From Metallibacterium scheffleri (lineage in GTDB: Bacteria > Pseudomonadota > Gammaproteobacteria > Xanthomonadales > Rhodanobacteraceae), in the NCBI RefSeq assembly GCF_002077135.1, contig NZ_LDOS01000001.1:694219-758218 (forward strand): a stretch of DNA of 64,000 bases. Reading direction: 5' to 3'. Under the pieces are notes generated by a model. It was not told where the DNA came from and did not search any database. It was given only the letters and a program-made list of their open reading frames with translations. Positions 31,787 through 42,142 of the stretch are shown here, one piece after another. Position 1 is the first letter of the stretch, and each line of letters opens with the position of its first letter. Both the position numbers and the translations under genes were made by a program.

Positions 31787-32162
31787 GGTGAACCTCGGGC
31801 GAGGCGCGGCGCAGCCGTCGCGCGGATGCAAAAGTCTAACGGAGGCGCGGGTTTGCGCCTAGCAGCGCTGGCGCCGCGCGGCGCGCTCGGAGATAATCGC
31901 GTGTCGCCAACGTAGCCCGGTTTGCCCGGCCTCACACATGCGCGGCGTCTGCGCAGCGTCAGTCTTGCCCGTGCAGAGCCTGCCCCGGCGAAGGCGGGGG
32001 CGGGCATCCGGTAACTGGCTTTGCGCTGGATGACCCGCTGCGCTGTCGTGAAGCGATGTCCGCCCGCGCGGGCATGACGGGGCGGGATGGTCCTGTTTCT
32101 TTTTCCTGGCAGCCGCGCCGCGCGCCCGCGCAGCGGGCGTCATGCAATCTTCGGAGTCCTCC
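31787..32162. other. Divergent intergenic region with REP-like palindromes
   Basis: This 376-bp gap between divergent glyA and ettA contains GC-rich palindromic units resembling dispersed repeats: CCCCGGCGAAGGCGGGGGCGGGCATCC near 31983 in broken form, and CCGCCCGCGCGGGCATGACGG near 32060. Promoters for both genes must be here; none stands out. Confidence 0.5.
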
Positions 32163-33824
<1,662 letters not shown>

Positions 33825-33864
33825 GCCGCGCCGGCTTGCGCCGGTCAGCGGCTATGCTGCGCAC

Positions 33865-34815
33865 ATGATCGGCATTTCTCCGCGCCAGCTCGAGGTGTTC
33901 GTTGCCGTCGCCGCGCTGGGCAGCGTGCGCGCCGCCGCCGAACAACTGCACCTCACCCAGCCCGCGGCGAGCATGGCGCTGGCCGAGCTGGAGCGGCGCA
34001 TCGGCGTGGTGCTGTTCGATCGCGCGCGCCAGCGCCTGCACTTGAACGCGCGCGGTCGCGCCATGCTGCCGCAGGCACGCGAGGTGCTTGTGCGCATGCA
34101 GGCATTGGAGCGCAACGCCGCCGCCAGCCCCGACGAACTACTCGGCGAGCTGCGTATCGGCGCCAGCAACACGGTCGGCAGCTACCGTGTCGGCGAGCTG
34201 CTGGGCGGCTTCATCGCGCTGCACCCGCAGGCCTCGGTGCAACTGCTGGTGGACAACACGCAAACGGTACTGGAGCGCGTGCTGGATTATTCGCTCGATG
34301 TCGGTTGCGTCGAAGGCCCGGCCGCGCGCGCCGGGCTGGACGCGCTGCCGTGGCGCGAGGATGCGCTGTGCGTGTGCGCGCGTCCCACCCATCCGCTGGC
34401 GTCGCGCAAGCGCCTCGCGCCCGCCGATTTCGCCGGTGCGCGCTGGATTCTGCGCGAACACGGCTCGGCCACGCGCGCCCTGGTCGAGCGCGAGCTGACG
34501 CGCCTGCCGGCCGGCGTCACCGTGCTGGAGCTGGGCAACAGCGAGGCGATCAAGCAGGCGGTGCTGGCCGGGCTTGGCGTGGCCTGTCTGCCGCGCGTGG
34601 CGGTGCGCGCCGAGCTGGCGGCGGGCGAGCTGCGCATCCTGCCGACGCCGTTTCTGGATTTGCAACGCGAGCTGTCGCTGGTGCTGGCGCGTGGACGCTA
34701 CCGCGGCGCGTTGCTGCAAGCCTTGCTGGATACCGCGCAGGCGGCGCCGTTGAATTCGGCGGCGACCATCAAGTCGCGCGCGCGCGGCGCACGGCAAACC
34801 GCGGCGCGCGCCTAG
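33865..34815 (+). CDS. LysR-family transcriptional regulator
   Basis: A 316-aa protein. N-terminal winged helix (RQLEVFVAVAALGSVRAAAEQLHLTQPAASMALAELE), then a periplasmic-binding-like effector domain (LRIGASNTVGSYRV...). Target genes cannot be read from the sequence; it is not divergent from a neighbouring operon. The last 20 residues are basic and low-complexity. Confidence 0.92.
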   Translation: MIGISPRQLEVFVAVAALGSVRAAAEQLHLTQPAASMALAELERRIGVVLFDRARQRLHLNARGRAMLPQAREVLVRMQALERNAAASPDELLGELRIGASNTVGSYRVGELLGGFIALHPQASVQLLVDNTQTVLERVLDYSLDVGCVEGPAARAGLDALPWREDALCVCARPTHPLASRKRLAPADFAGARWILREHGSATRALVERELTRLPAGVTVLELGNSEAIKQAVLAGLGVACLPRVAVRAELAAGELRILPTPFLDLQRELSLVLARGRYRGALLQALLDTAQAAPLNSAATIKSRARGARQTAARA

Positions 34816-34875
34816 CTTGCTTTGCCACGCGGCTCGGGTCATGTGTCGCGGCAAGCCGGCGCTGCGGCCATGCGC

Positions 34876-35745
34876 TCAGTTTGAGGGTGATGCATGCGCG
34901 CGCAAGGCGCTGCCGTCGCGGGCAGTGGGCGCTGGTCGCGACGCGGCGCGCAATCGCATGAGCGCTTGCGCCAGGGTGGCTTGCGACAACTCACCGACGT
35001 GCGCGCTGAGCAGCCGCCCATCGGGCGCGATGAACAGCGTGGTCGGCAGCCCCGGCGAGTGGTAGGCGCGCAGCAGCGCGCCGTCGCCATCCAGCAGCAC
35101 CAGCGGCGGATCGAGCCGGTGCGCGTGAAGGTACGCACGCACCGTGGCGGCATCCTGGCCTTGATCGATCAGCGCGATGCGCACGCCGTGTTCGTGGCGT
35201 GCCGCGTGCACGAGCAGCGGCAGCTCGCGCACGCAGGGCGGGCACCAGGTAGCCCACAGGTTCAGCACCAGCGGCGTGCCGCGCAGCGCCGCCAGTGGTT
35301 GCGGCGCGCCATCCAGCGTGCGCAGGGTGACCTCGGGCAGCGGTGTGCGCAATGGCTGCGAGATGCTGATCATGGCGCCGATCAGCCCGGCGATCACCAG
35401 TCCGCTGGCCGCGCTCAACGCCAGCGGGCGGCGCAGTGCGGGGCGCCGCCACAGCCATAACGCGCCACCCAGCAGCGCCACGATCGCGCCCGGCCACGGG
35501 GCGAAGCCCAGATCGCGGATGTCGAGCATGGCCGGCACGCCGGAGTAACTGCGCCAGTGTCGGGCGACGAAACCAATGCGCGCGGCGAGCAGGCCCAGCA
35601 ACAGCAGCAGGTACAGCGCCGGCTCGGCGTCGGCGCGGCCGTGACGGCGCTCGCGCCAGGCCACCAGTGCGGCCACGGCATAGCCGATCAACATCAGTAC
35701 CGGTCCCCACGGCAGCACCAGCGGGCCCAGCGGCAGTGCCTGCAT
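34876..35745 (-). CDS. Membrane-anchored TlpA-like thiol-disulfide protein
   Basis: A 289-aa protein. Residues about 1-125 have four hydrophobic segments, with some resemblance to the prolipoprotein diacylglyceryl transferase-like membrane domain fused to TlpA in related bacteria. The C-terminal periplasmic thioredoxin domain has NLWATWCPPCVRELP (CPPC active site) and cis-Pro in SPGLPTTLFI. It probably reduces periplasmic disulfides, for example in cytochrome maturation. Start ATG 35745 (MQALPLG) is chosen by the first hydrophobic segment; a much longer open frame upstream overlaps cca antisense and is not credible. Confidence 0.8.
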   Translation of the reverse strand: MQALPLGPLVLPWGPVLMLIGYAVAALVAWRERRHGRADAEPALYLLLLLGLLAARIGFVARHWRSYSGVPAMLDIRDLGFAPWPGAIVALLGGALWLWRRPALRRPLALSAASGLVIAGLIGAMISISQPLRTPLPEVTLRTLDGAPQPLAALRGTPLVLNLWATWCPPCVRELPLLVHAARHEHGVRIALIDQGQDAATVRAYLHAHRLDPPLVLLDGDGALLRAYHSPGLPTTLFIAPDGRLLSAHVGELSQATLAQALMRLRAASRPAPTARDGSALRAHASPSN

Positions 35746-35829
35746 GGCGGTCTCCGGTTGCGCAGGCGCGATGGTAGTGCCACGCGCGCAAGGTTTCGTT
35801 CGACGCGCGGGCCGCAGCGCGCATAGGCT

Positions 35830-37101
35830 ATGCGCATGGACCCATCCCTGCTCTTTTCCGTGTACCTCGTCGGCGGCGCGGTGCGCGATCGCCTGCTCGG
35901 ACGCAGTGGCGGCGATCGCGATTACGTGATCGTCGGCGCCACCCCGCAAGCGCTGCTCGACGCCGGCTTCAAGCCGGTGGGCAAGGACTTCCCGGTATTC
36001 CTGCACCCCGATACCGCCGCCGAGTACGCGCTGGCGCGCACCGAGCGCAAGCAGGGTCACGGCTATCACGGTTTTGCCTTTCACGCCGCGCCCGAGGTGA
36101 CGCTGGAGCAGGATCTGGCACGCCGCGACCTGACCATCAACGCCATGGCCGAGGACGCGCAGGGGCGCGTGATCGATCCCCATGGCGGCCAGCGTGATCT
36201 GCAGGCGCGCGTGCTGCGCCACGTTTCTCCCGCGTTCGTCGAAGACCCGGTGCGTCTGCTGCGCGTGGCGCGTTTTGCCGCGCGCTACGCGCCGCTGGGG
36301 TTTCGCGTGGCCGATGAAACCCTGGCACTGATGCGACAGATGGTGGCCAGCGGCGAGATCGACCATCTGGTGTCCGAGCGCGTGTGGACGGAGACGCGCA
36401 AGGCGCTGGCCGAGGCGCAGCCGTCGGCGTTCGTGCGCGTGCTGCGCGCCAGTGGCGCGCTGGCGCGGTTGTTCCCCGAGGTCGATGCGCTGTACGGCGT
36501 GCCGCAACGCGCCGATCATCATCCCGAGATCGACTGCGGCGTGCATCTCGAGCTGGTGCTGGACATGGCCGCGCAGCTGGCGCCTGGCAATGACCGCATC
36601 GGCTTTGCCGCGCTCGGTCACGACCTGGGCAAGGCGCTGACCGCGCGCGCCGAGTGGCCACGCCACGTCGGCCACGAGCAGCGCGGACTGGCGCCGCTGC
36701 GTGCGCTGTGCGCGCGGCTGAAAGTCGGCGGCGAACACGCCGATCTGGCCGCCGCCGTGTGCCGCTATCACCTGGATGCGCACCGCGCGCTGGCGCTGCG
36801 TCCCGGCACCTTGCTGCAGTTGCTGGAAAAACTCGACGCGCTGCGCCGTCCGCAGCGCCTGCACGAATTCCTGCTGGCCTGCGAGGCCGATGCGCGCGGA
36901 CGCCTCGGACACGCGGATGCGGCGTATCCGCAGGCCGCGCGGCTGCGCGCCGCGCTGGCGGCCGCGCACCATGTCAGTACCGCGCCGCTGCTGGCGCAGG
37001 GCCTGCAGGGCCCGGCGCTGGGCGCTGCGCTGCGCGCTGCGCGCTGCCGCGCGATCAGCACGGCCTGTCCTGCAGCAGGTGCCGCGCATGCCCCACGCTA
37101 G
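35830..37101 (+). CDS. cca: CCA tRNA nucleotidyltransferase
   Basis: A 423-aa protein with [23 protein letters not shown] (metal-binding Asp pair), [26 protein letters not shown] and an HD domain (GHDLGKALT) in the C-terminal half. It adds or repairs the 3' CCA of tRNA; the HD domain hydrolyses phosphate esters. ATG 35836 is an equally possible start. The C-terminus after residue 400 is Ala/Cys-rich and unusual. Confidence 0.95.
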   Translation: MRMDPSLLFSVYLVGGAVRDRLLGRSGGDRDYVIVGATPQALLDAGFKPVGKDFPVFLHPDTAAEYALARTERKQGHGYHGFAFHAAPEVTLEQDLARRDLTINAMAEDAQGRVIDPHGGQRDLQARVLRHVSPAFVEDPVRLLRVARFAARYAPLGFRVADETLALMRQMVASGEIDHLVSERVWTETRKALAEAQPSAFVRVLRASGALARLFPEVDALYGVPQRADHHPEIDCGVHLELVLDMAAQLAPGNDRIGFAALGHDLGKALTARAEWPRHVGHEQRGLAPLRALCARLKVGGEHADLAAAVCRYHLDAHRALALRPGTLLQLLEKLDALRRPQRLHEFLLACEADARGRLGHADAAYPQAARLRAALAAAHHVSTAPLLAQGLQGPALGAALRAARCRAISTACPAAGAAHAPR

Positions 37102-37132
37102 GTGCCTCGAGTCCAGCGTGCGCGCATCCGCC

Positions 37133-38050
37133 ATGGCATCCGACACCGCCCGCGTCAGCGTGCTGATGGTGCTGGCCGACAGCGGCGCGGGCGCGCTGGA
37201 GGCCGCGCGCCGCGCGCTGGCCGCGCCGGAATGCAGCGAGCTGATCGTGCTGGACAACGCCAGTCGCGATGGCATTGCGCAGCGCCTCGCGCGCGAGCAT
37301 GCGGACGATGCGCGCGTGCGCGTGCTGGAACTCGGCGCCAATCTCGGCTTTGGCGCGGCGATGAATCGTGGCGCGGCCGTGGCGCGCGGTGACTGGCTGT
37401 TGTTGCTCAATCCCGATTGCCTGCTCGCCGCCGACACCCTCGCGCGCCTGCTCGCCGCCGCGCAGGACGGGGCACTGGTCGGCGCCATCGTCTGCGATAC
37501 GCAGGGTCGGCCCGACGCGGCCGCCTGGCGGCGCGCGCCCACGCTGCGCCGCGTGCTGTGCATGATGAGCGGGCTGGCGCATTTCGAATCACGCTGGCCG
37601 GCGCTGGCCGGGGTCAACCGGCGCGATGCGCTGCCCGCTGCGACGGTTCCGGTCGAGACGTTGTCCGGAGCGCTGCTGCTGCTGCCGCGCGCGGTGTTCA
37701 ATCATGTCGGCGGTTTTGATGCGGGCTATTTCCTGCACTTCGAGGATCTGGACCTGTGCGCGCGCGTGCGTGCCGGCGGCACGCCGCTGCGCCTCGCCGG
37801 CGCGGCGCGCGTGCTGCACGCCAAAGGTGGTTCCTCCGGCAGCCGCGCGCTGTTCGTGGCGCGGCACAAGCACCGCGGCCTGCTGCGCTATCTGCGCACG
37901 CACGATGCCGCGGCGCGGCGCTGGCCATGGCGCGCGCTGTTGCCCGCGCTGGTCTGGCTGCACTTCGCCATGCTGGCGCCGCGCCTGGCATGGCGCGATG
38001 CGCGCGCGCGCGGCCATGCTCGCGCTGGCGCCGGCATGGCCGATCGTTGA
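37133..38050 (+). CDS. Family 2 glycosyltransferase, rhamnosyltransferase-like
   Basis: A 305-aa protein: SVLMVLADSGAGALEAARRALA, LIVLDNASRDG, LLLLNPDCLLA (metal-binding), SGALLLLPRAVFNHVGGFDAGYFLHFEDLDLCARVR. This is the GT2 pattern of WbbL-type enzymes that build surface polysaccharides. Sugar donor unknown. It stands alone rather than in a polysaccharide cluster. Confidence 0.88.
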   Translation: MASDTARVSVLMVLADSGAGALEAARRALAAPECSELIVLDNASRDGIAQRLAREHADDARVRVLELGANLGFGAAMNRGAAVARGDWLLLLNPDCLLAADTLARLLAAAQDGALVGAIVCDTQGRPDAAAWRRAPTLRRVLCMMSGLAHFESRWPALAGVNRRDALPAATVPVETLSGALLLLPRAVFNHVGGFDAGYFLHFEDLDLCARVRAGGTPLRLAGAARVLHAKGGSSGSRALFVARHKHRGLLRYLRTHDAAARRWPWRALLPALVWLHFAMLAPRLAWRDARARGHARAGAGMADR

Positions 38051-38188
38051 GGGAATCCGTCCTGCTCACGCAAGTCGCGTACCCGGCAAGTCGATTCGTC
38101 GCGGCGGCGCCATGACCGTGCACGGCAACCTTGTCCTGATTGACGCGACGTTGACACATGCGCGCGGCAGCGCTGGGATAATGCCGGC

Positions 38189-40336
38189 ATGGACATATCC
38201 GGCGGCGCTGCTGAAACCACCACCGCGCGGGGCCACGGCGACTTGCGCGCGGTGCGCCTCGATGGCCGCGAGCCGGCGGCCCTGCGCGTCGACGTCCTGC
38301 ACGCGTTCCATGCGACCTTCGATCGCCATGAAAGCCTGCTCGAGCTGCTGCGCGACGACGCGGCATGGCTGGTCAAGCCGATCCCGCAGCGCCATCCGCT
38401 GATTTTCTATTTCGGCCACACCGCGGCGTTTTTCATCAACAAGCTCATCCTGGCCGAATTGATCAGGCAACGCATCGATCCCGAGCTGGAATCGCTGTTC
38501 GCGGTGGGCGTCGATGAAATGAGCTGGGACGACCTCGATGACCGGCACTACGAGTGGCCGACGCCGCAGGCCGTGCGCGCCTATCGCCGGCGCGTGCGCG
38601 ACGTCGTCGATGGCCTGATCCGCAGCCTGCCGCTGGATGCGCCCATCGACTGGGACAGTCCGTGGTGGGTGATCCTGATGGGCATCGAGCACGAGCGCAT
38701 CCACTTGGAGACTTCGTCCGTGCTGATCCGCCAGCACAAGCTCGAATACGTCAAGCCGCACCCGGCCTGGCAGCCGTGCCGTGACAGCGGCATGCCGCCG
38801 CGCAACGCGCTGGTAGACGTGCATGCCAGCCAGGTGCGCCTGGGGCGCGATCGCGGGCAGCCGCACGTGTATGGCTGGGACAACGAATTCGGCGCGCACG
38901 CGGCGGATGTCGCGGCGTTCCAGGCCGCGCGCCAGCTGGTCAGCAATCACGAATTCCGCGCCTTCGTCGAGGCCGGTGGCTACGCCGACGACAGCCTGTG
39001 GAGCGAGGAAGGCGCGGCGTGGAAGCGCTACGCGCGTGCCGAACATCCCGCGTTCTGGGTGCGTGGTGCCGGCGCCTGGCGTCTGCGCCTGCTGGCCGAG
39101 GAAGTGCCCATGCCCTGGGACTGGCCGGTGGAAACCAACTTCCACGAGGCCAAGGCATTCTGCAACTGGCTGGCGCGGCAAAGCGGTCAGCCGGTGCGCC
39201 TGCCCAGCGAGGACGAGTGGCACGCGATGCGCCAGCTCGCCGGCATCGCCGACGGGCCGCAGCCACGGCCCGCGCCGGCCAACATCGAGCTGGACCATGG
39301 CGCCTCGTCGTGCCCGGTGACGCGTTTCGCCCAGGGGCCGTTCTGCGACCTGATCGGCAACGTCTGGCAGTGGCTGGAAACGCCGACGTATCCGTTCGCC
39401 GGGTTCGCGGTGCATCCGCTCTACGACGACTTCACCACGCCCACCTTCGACGGTCACCACAACCTGATCAAGGGTGGTTCGTGGATTTCCTGCGGCAACC
39501 CGGCCCTGCCGGTTTCGCGTTATGCCTTCAGACGGCACTTTTTCCAGCATGCCGGGTTCCGCTACGTGGTCAGCCAGGCCCGCACGCAACTGCCCGAGTC
39601 GCACTACGAAACCGATCGCCTGGTCGCCGAATACTGCGAGTTCCACTACGGCGATCGCCACTTCGGCGTGCCCAACTTCCCGCAGGCGCTGGCCGAGCTG
39701 TGCAGCGCGGCGATGGACGGGCAGCCGGCGCGCCGCGCGCTGGATCTCGGCTGCGCCACCGGGCGGTCGAGTTTCGAGCTGGCGCGGCATTTCGAGCACG
39801 TCACCGGCATCGATTTTTCCGCGCGCTTCATCAGCGTGTGCACGCACATGGCCGAGCAGGGCACGCTGCGCTACGCCTTGGTCGAGGAAGGCGAACTGGT
39901 CAGCTATCGCGAACGCACCCTGGCCGAGCTGGGCCTGGTCGAGGCAGCGCGCAAGGTCGAGTTCTTCCAGGGCGATGCCTGCAACCTCAAGCCACTGTTC
40001 GGCGGCTACGACCTGATCCTCGCCGCCAACCTCATCGACCGCCTGTACAGTCCCGCGCAGTTTCTCGGGCAGGTGCACGCGCGCATCAAGCGCGGTGGAC
40101 TGCTGGTCATCGCCTCGCCCTACACCTGGCTGGCCGAGCACACCCGGCGCGAGGAGTGGATCGGCGGTTTCCGCAAGGACGGCGAGAATCACACCACGCT
40201 CGACGGCCTGCGCGACATCCTCGGCGCGCATTTCGATCGCGTCGGCGAGCCGCGCGAGCTGCCGTTCGTGATCCGCGAAACGCGGCGCAAATTCCAGCAC
40301 AGCCTGTCCGAAGTCAGCGTCTGGCGACGGCGCTGA
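38189..40336 (+). CDS. ovoA: OvoA: 5-histidylcysteine sulfoxide synthase / 4-mercaptohistidine N1-methyltransferase
   Basis: A 715-aa protein of three parts. An N-terminal DinB-like domain carries FYFGHTAAFF (near 72-81) and GIEHERIHLE (near 169-178), whose His residues would hold the iron. A formylglycine-synthase-like domain has SNHEFRAFVEAGGY, CDLIGNVWQWLETP and a GGSWISCGNPALP end. A C-terminal SAM methyltransferase has ALDLGCATGRSSFELAR. Domain order and motifs match OvoA, which joins cysteine to histidine C5 and methylates the product in ovothiol A synthesis. The PLP lyase needed for the middle step is not in this window. Eighteen bases separate it from the next gene. Confidence 0.92.
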   Translation: MDISGGAAETTTARGHGDLRAVRLDGREPAALRVDVLHAFHATFDRHESLLELLRDDAAWLVKPIPQRHPLIFYFGHTAAFFINKLILAELIRQRIDPELESLFAVGVDEMSWDDLDDRHYEWPTPQAVRAYRRRVRDVVDGLIRSLPLDAPIDWDSPWWVILMGIEHERIHLETSSVLIRQHKLEYVKPHPAWQPCRDSGMPPRNALVDVHASQVRLGRDRGQPHVYGWDNEFGAHAADVAAFQAARQLVSNHEFRAFVEAGGYADDSLWSEEGAAWKRYARAEHPAFWVRGAGAWRLRLLAEEVPMPWDWPVETNFHEAKAFCNWLARQSGQPVRLPSEDEWHAMRQLAGIADGPQPRPAPANIELDHGASSCPVTRFAQGPFCDLIGNVWQWLETPTYPFAGFAVHPLYDDFTTPTFDGHHNLIKGGSWISCGNPALPVSRYAFRRHFFQHAGFRYVVSQARTQLPESHYETDRLVAEYCEFHYGDRHFGVPNFPQALAELCSAAMDGQPARRALDLGCATGRSSFELARHFEHVTGIDFSARFISVCTHMAEQGTLRYALVEEGELVSYRERTLAELGLVEAARKVEFFQGDACNLKPLFGGYDLILAANLIDRLYSPAQFLGQVHARIKRGGLLVIASPYTWLAEHTRREEWIGGFRKDGENHTTLDGLRDILGAHFDRVGEPRELPFVIRETRRKFQHSLSEVSVWRRR

Positions 40337-40353
40337 CGGATCGAGTCCCCGCC

Positions 40354-41436
40354 ATGCCGGCATCCGACCTGCAAGACCGTGTCAGCGGCGCCCTCCTCGG
40401 CGCATTCATCGGCGAAGCCCTGGGCGTGGGCCCGCACTGGTATTACGACCTCGATGCGCTGCACGCCGACTTCGGGCCGTGGGTCGCCGACTACACCACG
40501 CCCAGGCCAGGCCGCTACCACGCGGGGCTGCGCGCGGGGCAATCGTCCCAGCCCGGTTGGCTGCTGGAGCTGACGCTGCGCAGCCTGGTCGAGCGCGGCG
40601 CCTACGACGAGGCCGATTTCTGCCGTCGCATCGACACGCAATTCTTCCCCCTGCTCGACGGCACGCCGCAGGGCGGGCCCGGCGGCTACACCAGCCAGTC
40701 GATGCGTGAGGCCTGGCGCAAGCGCGTGCAACAGGGCCTGCCGTGGGGACGCGTCGGCGGCCATGCCGACAACACCGAAGCGGCCGAGCGCACGCTGGCC
40801 ATCGCGGTGCGCTACGCGCATGCGCCGCGTCAGCTCGCCGGCTTTGTCGGCGCCAACACCGTGCTGACGCAAATCGATCCGACCATCGGCGCGATGACCA
40901 CCGCGTACTGCGCGGTGCTGGGCCTGCTGGTCCAGGGTCATCCGCTGGATGCGCAGATTTCGACCCGGCTGATGGCGCTGGTGCGCAGCGGCGAGCTGCC
41001 ATTCCACACGGTCACCGCCGCGGCGCTGGATGCCGTCCCCGCGAGCGCCGAAGCCGCGCCGCGGCCGGGGCAGTTCGCTTCCCCCGATGCCTTGCTCACG
41101 CCGGGCAACATCGCCCGCGCCGCCGCCGATCCCGGGGTACGCATCGAACCGGCGTGGAAAGCATCGCTGGTGTATGGCATGCCCTGCGCGGTGTACCACC
41201 AGTTTCCCGCCGCGTACTATCTCGCCGCGCGTTTCGCCGATGACTTCGAGGCCGCCGTGCTGCACGCGATCAACGGCGGCGGCCAGAATCAGGCGCGCGC
41301 CATGCTCACCGGCGCGCTGGTCGGGGCGATGGTCGGTCTGTCCGCGATTCCGCAGCGTTTCATCGGTGGCCTGGAACGCGCCACGCAGCGCATGGAGTGG
41401 GCGCGACGGCTCGCGGCGCAAATCGAACGCGCCTAG
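40354..41436 (+). CDS. ADP-ribosylglycohydrolase-family protein
   Basis: A 360-aa protein: DRVSGALLGAFIGEALGVG at the start, GHADNTEAAER and AINGGGQNQARAMLTGALVGAMVG at the end, the DraG/ARH fold. Usual members bind two Mg through GD(D/N) motifs; here the GGGQNQAR site replaces the common GGD(T/A)D, so metal binding and substrate may differ. It lies 17 bp behind ovoA and is probably co-transcribed, hinting at a role linked to ovothiol. Confidence 0.85.
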   Translation: MPASDLQDRVSGALLGAFIGEALGVGPHWYYDLDALHADFGPWVADYTTPRPGRYHAGLRAGQSSQPGWLLELTLRSLVERGAYDEADFCRRIDTQFFPLLDGTPQGGPGGYTSQSMREAWRKRVQQGLPWGRVGGHADNTEAAERTLAIAVRYAHAPRQLAGFVGANTVLTQIDPTIGAMTTAYCAVLGLLVQGHPLDAQISTRLMALVRSGELPFHTVTAAALDAVPASAEAAPRPGQFASPDALLTPGNIARAAADPGVRIEPAWKASLVYGMPCAVYHQFPAAYYLAARFADDFEAAVLHAINGGGQNQARAMLTGALVGAMVGLSAIPQRFIGGLERATQRMEWARRLAAQIERA

Positions 41437-41534
41437 GCGCGCCGACTCCGATCGCGCAGCCCAGTCGGTCGCCACGCGATGTCCGGCCGTGCGGCGCAGT
41501 AGCATGCGGCATGGGCAAGGGTGGGGGAGACACC

Positions 41535-42056
41535 ATGATCCGCATCATCACGGCTTTGGCGCTGCGGCTGTTGGCGATGTACGTGCTGGCTACCCTGGCT
41601 TTGTCGCTGACTGTTTTTCTGCTGCAGACGCGTTTCGAGTGGGGTGCGCTGCGCGGTGACAATTGGACCTACCTTGGGGGCGTGCTGGTCGTATTCGTGC
41701 TCGTTGCGGGGATCGGCGCACTGTTGTGGCGTCTCGGTACGCGTGCGCTGCGTACGGCCGATCGACACGATGGCGGCATGGTGCCGGCTGCGCCGAGTCG
41801 CACCGATTTACTCACGCTGCAGCGCACGCTATTCGCTTTGCTGGGCCTCTACTTCGCGGTGCATGGACTGCTCGGTTTGCTGCGCGACTTGGTATTGCAT
41901 CTGGACCGCAACGTGCCTTGGGTCGCCGACTTCGCCAGCATGCCGCTGGCGTGGTTGTTGCAATTGGTCGAACTACTGATCGGACTGGCGATCGTGGTTG
42001 CCGCGGTGGGGCCGAGGGCGGTGTTACGGTGCTGGAGCCGTAGACATCAGGCCTGA
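41535..42056 (+). CDS. Four-helix inner membrane protein, function unknown
   Basis: A 173-aa protein with four hydrophobic segments (about residues 8-30, 46-66, 98-116, 134-162), the first behaving like an uncleaved signal. GGGGGAG precedes ATG 41535. It has some general resemblance to small DUF2975-like membrane proteins, not enough to name it. Confidence 0.7.
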   Translation: MIRIITALALRLLAMYVLATLALSLTVFLLQTRFEWGALRGDNWTYLGGVLVVFVLVAGIGALLWRLGTRALRTADRHDGGMVPAAPSRTDLLTLQRTLFALLGLYFAVHGLLGLLRDLVLHLDRNVPWVADFASMPLAWLLQLVELLIGLAIVVAAVGPRAVLRCWSRRHQA

Positions 42057-42073
42057 CCGACGCACCACAACTC

Positions 42074-42142
42074 AGAGGCTGTGAAAAATTCGAGCGCCGT
42101 GGCGACGGTCGCAGCAGGCGGGCGTTTTTTTCCCCAGCCTCT
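42074..42142. terminator. Inverted repeat with T-run between convergent genes
   Basis: AGAGGCTG at 42074 is mirrored by CAGCCTCT at 42135-42142, with GTGAAAAA and TTTTTTTCCC next to them inside. A GC-rich core followed by seven T (42125-42131) could end transcription of the rightward membrane-protein gene. The ends also look like the termini of a tiny mobile repeat. Confidence 0.5.

Noticed and set aside
31787-32162. Glycine riboswitch before glyA
   Set aside because: No conserved aptamer core or tandem structure; the palindromes match REP-like repeats instead.
34876-37701. A 941-codon leftward open frame covering cca and the TlpA-like gene
   Set aside because: Only the last 289 codons have a plausible protein; the rest is antisense to cca and arises from GC-rich codon bias.
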